The position numbers and the translations under genes are program-made. Positions 6,182-11,215 of a DNA stretch of 11,215 bases are shown piece after piece. The notes under the pieces are model-generated. The model was not told the origin of the DNA. It searched no databases and saw only the letters and a list, made by a program, of their open reading frames with translations. Positions within the stretch are counted from its first letter, which is position 1. Every line of letters starts with the position of its first letter. The stretch comes from Patescibacteria group bacterium UBA2772 (lineage in GTDB: Bacteria; Patescibacteriota; Minisyncoccia; Moranbacterales; DUUL01), in the NCBI GenBank assembly GCA_002352545.1, contig DEIO01000017.1, forward strand, positions 71,224 through 82,438, read 5' to 3'.

Positions 6182-7201
6182 AATAGAAAATTATTTTACG
6201 GTTTAATTTCTAGTAGTTTGATATTATTCTCTTTAGGATGGTACTCGCTGTATCACTCTTTTTATGTTAGTGGGTATGATAATCTTCTTTATCCCATAAT
6301 TATTTTTCTACTTGCTTTTATAGTTTTTTATTTTTTTGTTGTGGTTGAGCATGATAGGAATATTCTATACGTAGTGTGTTCTTTTGGTATGATGGGCAGT
6401 ATTCTTTTGAGTAAAGAATATATTTTTAGTGCTTTTTTGATCTGGATCGCAACCTCTTGTTCTTGTGTCTTGGCGATTAAGCGAATAAAAGAGGAACAAT
6501 ATAATAGGATACAAATTAATGTATATAGAATTCTAAAGAGAGGAATTCCTATGATTGGTACAGTTTTTTGTTTTTTAATTTCCGTGGGTTTTTATTTTTC
6601 AATTGCTAATTTACAAAAAATTGGAGATATTCCTCGTTTTAAACTTAAACTTCCAATTCAAACAACGAGAATGGCATTTGGAGTTATGAACGCAGTTATG
6701 CCAAATGAAGAAATTGGTTGGATTGTTGAGGGAGTGACTGTGGACGAATATTTTCAAAGGATTTTGCGTTCCCAGGATATATCTTTAGAGGGAACTGTTT
6801 TAAAGGAGATCAAAGAGGAAGTTGATGAGGAGACCAAAAAACAGATGGAAGCAGGTCTAGAAAGAGAGATTTGGGAAAAAGAGAGGTTGGTAATTGAGAA
6901 GAACCGCTTGATTTTAGAAGAAAAGCTAGGAGTTGATTTGATGGGGAATGAAAGAATAGACGAGGTTTTGCACAACTTGATTAATAAGAGAGCTAATGAT
7001 TTGATTAACGGAAGAGTTATTGCTTCAGAAGTTTTGCCTATTGGTGGAGCATTTGCAGTTTTTGTTACGGTTAGATCAATTGTTTGGATTTCTAACATGA
7101 TTTTGTTCTGGACAGTTTCCATAATTTTCGCTATACTTGTTAAATTGGAGAAGGTTAAAATCAAACAAGAAGATCAGAAAATTGAAAGTATTGAGATTTG
7201 A
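6176..7201 (+). CDS. Multi-TM membrane protein with central coiled coil, function unknown
   Basis: A 341-aa protein I do not recognise. Hydrophobic segments: about 6-28, 37-58, 62-79, 83-101 and 125-146. A soluble stretch 150-283 follows, containing a strongly charged Glu/Lys helix (about 206-250, EEVDEETKKQMEAGLERE and on) that looks like a coiled coil. Two closing TM segments at about 284-325 share a GGAFAVF turn, and the tail is charged. The soluble part sits between TM 5 and TM 6. ATG 6176 follows a 14-bp duplication; no Shine-Dalgarno is visible. It lies between the cysteine-cluster gene and dnaJ in the same operon, so it may work with the exported neighbour, but nothing in the sequence proves it. 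The domain shape (TM bundle, helical hairpin, TM pair) hints at a scaffold or channel rather than an enzyme. Confidence 0.75.
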   Translation: MKNRKLFYGLISSSLILFSLGWYSLYHSFYVSGYDNLLYPIIIFLLAFIVFYFFVVVEHDRNILYVVCSFGMMGSILLSKEYIFSAFLIWIATSCSCVLAIKRIKEEQYNRIQINVYRILKRGIPMIGTVFCFLISVGFYFSIANLQKIGDIPRFKLKLPIQTTRMAFGVMNAVMPNEEIGWIVEGVTVDEYFQRILRSQDISLEGTVLKEIKEEVDEETKKQMEAGLEREIWEKERLVIEKNRLILEEKLGVDLMGNERIDEVLHNLINKRANDLINGRVIASEVLPIGGAFAVFVTVRSIVWISNMILFWTVSIIFAILVKLEKVKIKQEDQKIESIEI

Positions 7202-7238
7202 TCTCCAGTGATAATAAAAAATTAGCGAATTTTATAAG

Positions 7239-8315
7239 ATGAGTAAAGATTTTTATTCTATTTTGGGTGTTGAAAAAACAGCATCTGATGATGAAATTAA
7301 AAAAGCATATAGGAAATTAGCACATAAACATCATCCAGATAAAGAAGGTGGTGACGAAGCTAAGTTTAAGGAAATAAATGGGGCTTACCAGACACTATCA
7401 GATAAGCAAAAAAGGCAACAATATGATCAGTTTGGACAAACCTTTGAGGGCGCTAATGCTGGTGGTGCTGGTGGTTTCAATTTTGATTTTGGACAGTCCA
7501 ATGCCGGAGGTTCTGGCAGTGGGTTCGAAGATCTTTTTTCTGATCTTTTTTCTCAAACTGGTTTTGGGGGTTCTGCTAGCTCTCAAGAGAAGGTTGGTTC
7601 GGATGTAGCAGTTGATGTAGAAATTACATTTGAAGAGATGGCACTAGGGACAGAAAAAAAAGTGGAACTTTATAAAAGAGTTTTATGTGACAAGTGCGAG
7701 GGAACAGGTGCTAAAGATAAAAATACAAAAACTTGTGAAACTTGTGGTGGTGCAGGAAAAGTTCACAAAACAATGAGAAGTATGTTTGGAGCAATTCAGC
7801 AAGTAGTTCCTTGTGAAAAATGTCATGGAAAAGGACAAATTCCTAAGGAAAAATGTAGCAAGTGTGGGGGGGACGGAGTTGTTCGTGATTATCAAAAGGT
7901 TAATATTAAAATTCCAGCAGGAATAGAAGATGGACAAACAATCAGAGCAACCGGACATGGAGAGATTCCAATCGGAGGCGGACATGCAGGAAATTTATTC
8001 ATAACAATTCATATCAAACCAGATCAAAATTTCAAGCGAAGTGGTGATGATATAGTTTCAAAGGTCAAGATTTCATTTTCACAAGCAGCCTTGGGAGATA
8101 AAATTGATGTTGGAACAATTGAAGGTGTTATAAAAATGAAGATAGTAGCTGGAACTCAGTCTGGGGATATATTCAAGATCAGAAACAAAGGAATTAATAG
8201 GGAAGATAGATTTGGAAGAGGTAGTCATTTGGTTGAGATCCAAGTTAGAACACCGGAGAATCTTTCACGTGACCAGAAGAGATTGGTGAAAAAACTACAA
8301 GAAGCAGGCCTATAG
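7239..8315 (+). CDS. dnaJ: Chaperone DnaJ (Hsp40, type I)
   Basis: Co-chaperone that delivers unfolded clients to DnaK and stimulates its ATPase. At 358 aa it is near the family norm. The J domain (about 4-65) has the HPD motif at 32-34 and helix IV KQKRQQYDQFG. A Gly/Phe-rich linker (about 70-112) repeats FEDLFSDLFSQ-type segments. The zinc domain carries all four CxxCxGxG-type motifs (cysteines 150/153, 166/169, 192/195, 206/209), so it is a complete type I DnaJ. The C-terminal substrate domain follows (IPAGIEDGQTIRATGHGE at about 225-242). dnaK and grpE are not next to it; instead it is the last gene of the ruvB-led group, 37 nt after the membrane gene. No CIRCE-type repeat or heat-shock promoter is seen upstream, so its expression probably follows the operon. 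A hairpin terminator follows the stop. The start lacks a clear Shine-Dalgarno. Confidence 0.97.
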   Translation: MSKDFYSILGVEKTASDDEIKKAYRKLAHKHHPDKEGGDEAKFKEINGAYQTLSDKQKRQQYDQFGQTFEGANAGGAGGFNFDFGQSNAGGSGSGFEDLFSDLFSQTGFGGSASSQEKVGSDVAVDVEITFEEMALGTEKKVELYKRVLCDKCEGTGAKDKNTKTCETCGGAGKVHKTMRSMFGAIQQVVPCEKCHGKGQIPKEKCSKCGGDGVVRDYQKVNIKIPAGIEDGQTIRATGHGEIPIGGGHAGNLFITIHIKPDQNFKRSGDDIVSKVKISFSQAALGDKIDVGTIEGVIKMKIVAGTQSGDIFKIRNKGINREDRFGRGSHLVEIQVRTPENLSRDQKRLVKKLQEAGL

Positions 8316-8339
8316 AAGATTGAAGACATTTAAAAAATT

Positions 8340-8365
8340 CTCCCTAAAGAAAGGGGAGTTTTTTT
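8340..8365 (+). terminator. Rho-independent terminator after dnaJ
   Basis: Stem CTCCC (8340-8344) with GGGAG (8354-8358), nine-base loop, then seven T (8359-8365). It lies 24 nt after the dnaJ stop and closes the ruvB-dnaJ gene group. The GC stem is short, with A/T pairs extending it past one mismatch. Confidence 0.8.
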
Positions 8366-8390
8366 GTTGAATGAAAAATAAAAATAGGTG

Positions 8391-8416
8391 TGTTATCATT
8401 TAGTAAACGAAAGGAG
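8391..8416 (+). promoter_or_regulatory. Likely promoter (extended -10) and distant Shine-Dalgarno of the hemolysin III gene
   Basis: TGTTATCAT (8391-8399) forms an extended -10 right after the dnaJ terminator. No -35 at 17 nt; TTGAAT (8367-8372) is 21 nt away, which is too far. A good AAGGAG (8411-8416) follows, yet the ATG is at 8446, 29 nt later. No ATG, GTG or TTG lies between in any frame; only an in-frame ATA at 8431 is closer. Confidence 0.45.
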
Positions 8417-8445
8417 ATTTAGTTCTAAAAATATCAAATCAAGTT

Positions 8446-9126
8446 ATGACTGTAAAAGAAAGACTATTGAAAATTGAAAAAGGAATTGTTTCTTTGCAGT
8501 ATCAAAGCCAAAAAGAAGAAATAGCAAATAGTCTTATTCATGGTATTGGTACAAGTCTAAGTGTTGTGGCGTTAGTTCTTTTAGTTGTTTTTGCAAGGGC
8601 ACATGGCAACGTTTGGCATCTTGTGAGTCTCAGTGTTTTTGGAACTACTTTGATTTTTTTATATCTCTCTTCAACATTATTCCACAGTTTTCAAAATCCT
8701 CGAATAAAAAAGTTCTTTAGATATTTTGATTATATAGGTATTTTTCTTTTAATTGCTGGAACTTATACTCCGATTTCGTTGATTTATTTACGTGGACCTT
8801 GGGGTTGGTCATTATTGGGTGCTGTGTGGTCTGTAGCAATCATTGGGATTGTGTTAAGAGTGATATTAGCAGAGAAAGGTGAATTAATTTTAGCAACATT
8901 GTATGTTTTGATGGGTTGGATGATTTTGTTTGTTTTTAAGCCTGCAATTAATTTGATTCCCCCAAATGTTATTATGTGGCTGTGCATAGGCGGAGCATGT
9001 TATATGGTAGGTTTGTTTTTCTTATCTTGGAAAAAACTCCCATATCATCATGCAATTTGGCATCTTTTTGTGTTAGGAGGAAGCACAACTCATTTCTTAG
9101 GATTGCTTTTAAATATTACGGTATAA
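8446..9126 (+). CDS. Hemolysin III family (PAQR-like) membrane protein
   Basis: A 226-aa, seven-TM integral membrane protein of the HlyIII/YqfA group of the PAQR superfamily. Members bind zinc at the cytoplasmic face and are suspected membrane hydrolases or lipid-homeostasis factors; hemolysis is only a historic name. Visible: the opening EEIANSLIHGIG (24-35), SSTLFHSF with zinc-type H80, DYIGIFLLIAGTYTP (95-109), and the C-terminal HHAIWHLFVLGGSTTHF with H202 and H206 as the remaining zinc ligands. Length is usual for the family (210-230). ATG 8446 is chosen for lack of any other standard start, although the Shine-Dalgarno is 29 nt away; about 25 hydrophilic residues precede the conserved part. 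It is a single-gene unit between two terminators. Family is certain, function is not. Confidence 0.95.
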   Translation: MTVKERLLKIEKGIVSLQYQSQKEEIANSLIHGIGTSLSVVALVLLVVFARAHGNVWHLVSLSVFGTTLIFLYLSSTLFHSFQNPRIKKFFRYFDYIGIFLLIAGTYTPISLIYLRGPWGWSLLGAVWSVAIIGIVLRVILAEKGELILATLYVLMGWMILFVFKPAINLIPPNVIMWLCIGGACYMVGLFFLSWKKLPYHHAIWHLFVLGGSTTHFLGLLLNITV

Positions 9127-9168
9127 AAATAAAGTCTGGAGTTTTGGAGATGGATTTTTGATTTTCTC

Positions 9169-9209
9169 AACTCTTGCTACGTAACATGTTACGTAGCAAG
9201 AGTTTTTTT
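9169..9209 (+). terminator. Terminator with perfect 18-bp palindromic arms
   Basis: Arms 9169-9186 and 9187-9204 are exact reverse complements with no spacer (centre ACATGT), so the RNA hairpin closes on about four bases. T-run 9203-9209 follows on the plus strand only. It ends the hemolysin III transcript 42 nt after its stop. The next promoter starts two bases later. Confidence 0.92.
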
Positions 9210-9210
9210 A

Positions 9211-9239
9211 TTGACAAATGTTTGTTAAAAATGTATTAT
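9211..9239 (+). promoter_or_regulatory. Near-consensus sigma70-type promoter of the decayed glycosyltransferase
   Basis: TTGACA (9211-9216), spacer of exactly 17 nt, TATTAT (9234-9239). The start would be near 9246, some 21 nt before the ATG at 9267. The promoter is intact although the gene behind it is ruined. Confidence 0.8.
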
Positions 9240-9266
9240 TACGAGTTATTATTTATAGAATATTTG

Positions 9267-10722
9267 ATGTTTAAGAGGTGTATTGATTTTGTTTATCAAA
9301 AGAAAGATGATAGAAGTTTTCTGCTTTTAGGCTTTTTAGTTGTAATGGGATTTTTTACAAGTGTATAAGTTGGGAAATACAAGCTATTGGATTGATGAAA
9401 ACTTTACACTAATGCAAGTCCAGGGGATTATTGAACGCGGCTTTCCATTATTAGACTCTGGATTTATTGAAAAGAAGGATACTTTATTTCCAGATCTCCT
9501 TGTCCTAATTGCATTTTTTTGGGGAATTTCAAGTGAATTTACAATGAGAATTATAGTGGTTCTTTTCGGGACGGCAAATATTTTTTAGCATTTTTGTTAG
9601 GTAGGAAAGTTTTTAATAATAATGTGGGAATTATTTTTTTATCTTTGATTACTTTTTCTTATTGTCACATTGCTTGGAGCAGGCAGGTTAGGGGTTATGA
9701 GTTGGCAGTTTTTTAGTTTGATCGTCTTTCTTTTATTGTTTAACAATAAAAGAAAGAAATCTTGGAAGAACCAGGCTTTGTTATTTTTAAGTTTTATTAT
9801 AGCAGTTTTTGCCAAGAGTTTTGTTATTTTTCTTTTACCAATTTTATTGGTGTATCTATTGTTATAAAAGAAATATAAACTATTTGTTGGATTTTCAGTC
9901 ATTGGTTTGTTGATATTTTTTATTTTAAGCATCTTGTGATAATGGTCTTAAGTGTGAGTCATCACAACTATTTCTTTGGATATTTTTGGAATTATTTAGG
10001 GACTATTTTTTGCTAACTTTAGTTGGATTTGTGTTGTCTTTTAAAACTAAAAACAAGATTAATTTTTAAAGTGTAATTTTAGGAAGTTATTTTTTGGTTA
10101 ATTTTTTCTTTTTTTGTTTATGTTTTTGAAAGAAGATATTTGTTGTTGGTAGCACCTGTTATTTTTTTGTATGTTGCTTTTTTCATTGATTGTTTTGCAA
10201 ACTTTTTTAAAAATAAAAAAGCAAGTATTCGTTTGTTTATTTTTGTAAGAGTTGTTTTCGACTTTGCAACTGTAAAAAGTTATTCTTTTTCCTCTAAGTC
10301 ATTTTATAGTTTAGAGAAATATACGCCACAACCAGGTTTTAAAGAAGTTTATAATCAATTAAACAATATAATTGATTATAATGACTTGGTGTTTACGCCT
10401 TATCCATCAATGAGTGTTTTGTATTTAAAAAAAGGAGAAACTGTTTCTATTGTCATTTCATATACCAGTAGAGAAAATCAAGGTACTCAAATCGGTGATA
10501 AAGAATATTATACAGGTATAAATAGCTATTCTTTTAAGAATAAAAAAGAAATTAGAAAAACTATAAAAAGCTAAAAAATCAAATAAAACAATCTATGTAA
10601 TTTTAGAGTATTTAGCATTAAATAGGGCTAGCTTAGTTTTTCAGGAATTTGTTTTTGTTCAAGGAGAACAATTTTTTTCTGAAGGTAGTGGAAGGAATAA
10701 AATCTATCTTCTTAAGCTATAA
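9267..10722 (+). pseudogene. Decayed GT39 (ArnT/PMT-like) membrane glycosyltransferase
   Basis: Remains of a polytopic glycosyltransferase that would move sugars from lipid carriers onto envelope targets. Joined frames total about 485 codons, normal for the family. In order: start MFKRCIDF (ATG 9267) with a first TM; frame change near 9362; YKLGNTSYWIDENFTLMQ, with the Asp-Glu pair typical of GT39 loop 1; frame change near 9585; LAFLLGRKVFNNN and HIAWSRQVRGYELAVF, a hallmark of this family; frame change by 9714; a TM run with TAA at 9865 and TGA at 9937; HHNYFFGYFWNYLG; frame change near 10005; TAA at 10067; frame change near 10112; RRYLLLVAPVIFLY; soluble tail with YTPQPGFKEVYNQL; frame change near 10565; ending FFSEGSGRNKIYLLKL and TAA at 10720. 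Some fragments remain readable but none covers the whole. The upstream promoter is still intact. Confidence 0.9.
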
Positions 10723-10820
10723 AGGGGTGATTTGATTTTTAAATCTAAATAGACAATAATTTGAAACTAAGTCATTTGGAAAAAGAAGTTTTATTTAAGA
10801 TTAATTTAAAGAAAGAGCAC

Positions 10821-11215
10821 ATGGGAAGTGAGAAGAAGAAAGCGACAAAGATGTTGCTAGCAGTTTGTATTTTAGGAGTTGTTTTTTTTCATTAGTTTCA
10901 TGGTTAGTGTTGGTTGGTAATGCTTTTGGATATGGAGAGAAGAAGCCTAAGCACGAAAAGAAGAAAGAATACAAAAAATATAAAGGTAAATTTAATAACA
11001 AGCAATCAAAGGCTAGTTACAAGAAATTAAAAAAAATGCAAAAGGGTGTCAATAAAATGAAGAAGTAAATGATGGAAGATATGGAAGATAATTTCAAAAA
11101 ATTCAAAAATCTTTCAAATAAAGAAGTTTCAAAGTTACAGACAGAAAACAAGAGAAAATTCTATGAATATAAAAATTACTAAGGATACAAAAACTATAAA
11201 AATTTAAGAGAAGAG
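10821..11215 (+). pseudogene. Broken gene for a Lys/Tyr-rich exported protein (3' end outside window)
   Basis: From ATG 10821 the frame reads MGSEKKKATKMLLAVCILG, the basic region and hydrophobic core of a signal peptide, then hits TAG at 10893 just after a run of eight T (10882-10889). Adding one T restores it: the core continues FFSLVSWLVLVGNAFG, then a very lysine-rich mature part (YGEKKPKHEKKKEYKKYKGKF). In-frame TAA codons interrupt at 11066 and 11180, yet the same frame continues with the same style (MMEDMEDNFKKFKNLSNKEV, then GYKNYKNLREE) to the window end. The YKxYKx pieces suggest a loose repeat. Family not recognised. It begins 99 nt after the glycosyltransferase remains, with no convincing promoter or Shine-Dalgarno. 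It could alternatively be short separate ORFs, but the shared frame and composition argue for one damaged gene. Confidence 0.6.

Noticed and set aside
7184..7238. Separate promoter in front of dnaJ
   Set aside because: TTGAGA and TAATAA are present but only about 15 nt apart, and TTGAAA pairs with no good -10 at 16-18 nt.
7378..7608. Alternate plus-strand frame inside dnaJ
   Set aside because: It is a frame shadow of the J domain and Gly/Phe linker, with no independent start signal.
9267..11215. Alternative genetic code explaining the stops
   Set aside because: The breaks include TAA, TAG and TGA as well as frame changes, while the intact genes upstream use TGA, TAA and TAG as normal stops.
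9267..11215. Sequencing error as the cause of the broken frames
   Set aside because: Some breaks sit near T-runs, so it cannot be excluded without reads. However, the other 9 kb has many similar T-runs with no frame break, and three of the lesions look like substitutions.
1..11215. CRISPR array, tRNA, rRNA, insertion sequence or attachment site
   Set aside because: No spaced repeats, cloverleaf patterns, rRNA signatures, transposase motifs or flanking inverted repeats were seen on either strand.

Overview
The window looks like a piece of an AT-rich bacterial chromosome, most likely from the Patescibacteria (CPR). That placement is inferred from four things: the protein style (a PilB-type ATPase, an anchored cysteine-cluster protein, a decayed GT39 enzyme of the usual CPR sort), the compact co-directional layout, the near absence of good Shine-Dalgarno sites, and the low GC. 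TGA is used as a stop at 4373, 6163 and 7199, so the UGA-recoding lineages (Gracilibacteria, Absconditabacteria) are unlikely. All protein genes are on the + strand.

Region 1 (1-2703) is the 3' part of a gene for a double type IV pilus assembly ATPase. Two complete PilB/GspE modules, each with Walker A, Walker B, His box and a four-cysteine zinc site, lie in tandem in one chain. Region 2 (2704-3093) has no protein gene. It holds what looks like a complete small-RNA gene on the minus strand: a consensus promoter with extended -10 (2966-2994), a body closed by a perfect 10-bp stem, and a terminator whose T-run faces the minus strand (2735-2760). The fold resembles 6S RNA. An extended -10 promoter for ruvB diverges from it.

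Region 3 (3094-8365) reads as one operon of six genes ending at a terminator: ruvB (Holliday-junction motor), a two-TM small protein, a bPH2-type membrane protein overlapping it by 8 nt, an anchored cysteine-cluster protein, a multi-TM protein with a coiled coil, and dnaJ. The middle four look like envelope proteins. The pairing of DNA repair, envelope and chaperone functions is seen in the layout, but a shared role is only inferred. Region 4 (8391-9209) is a single hemolysin III/PAQR-type membrane gene with its own likely promoter and a terminator with perfect 18-bp arms.

Region 5 (9211-11215) is a decay zone. A strong TTGACA-17-TATTAT promoter leads into the remains of a GT39 (ArnT/PMT-like) membrane glycosyltransferase with about nine frame changes or stops. 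Behind it are the remains of a lysine/tyrosine-rich exported protein broken by a frameshift in a T-run and two in-frame TAA codons, which runs off the window. The upstream genes are intact, so the damage is local and probably real.
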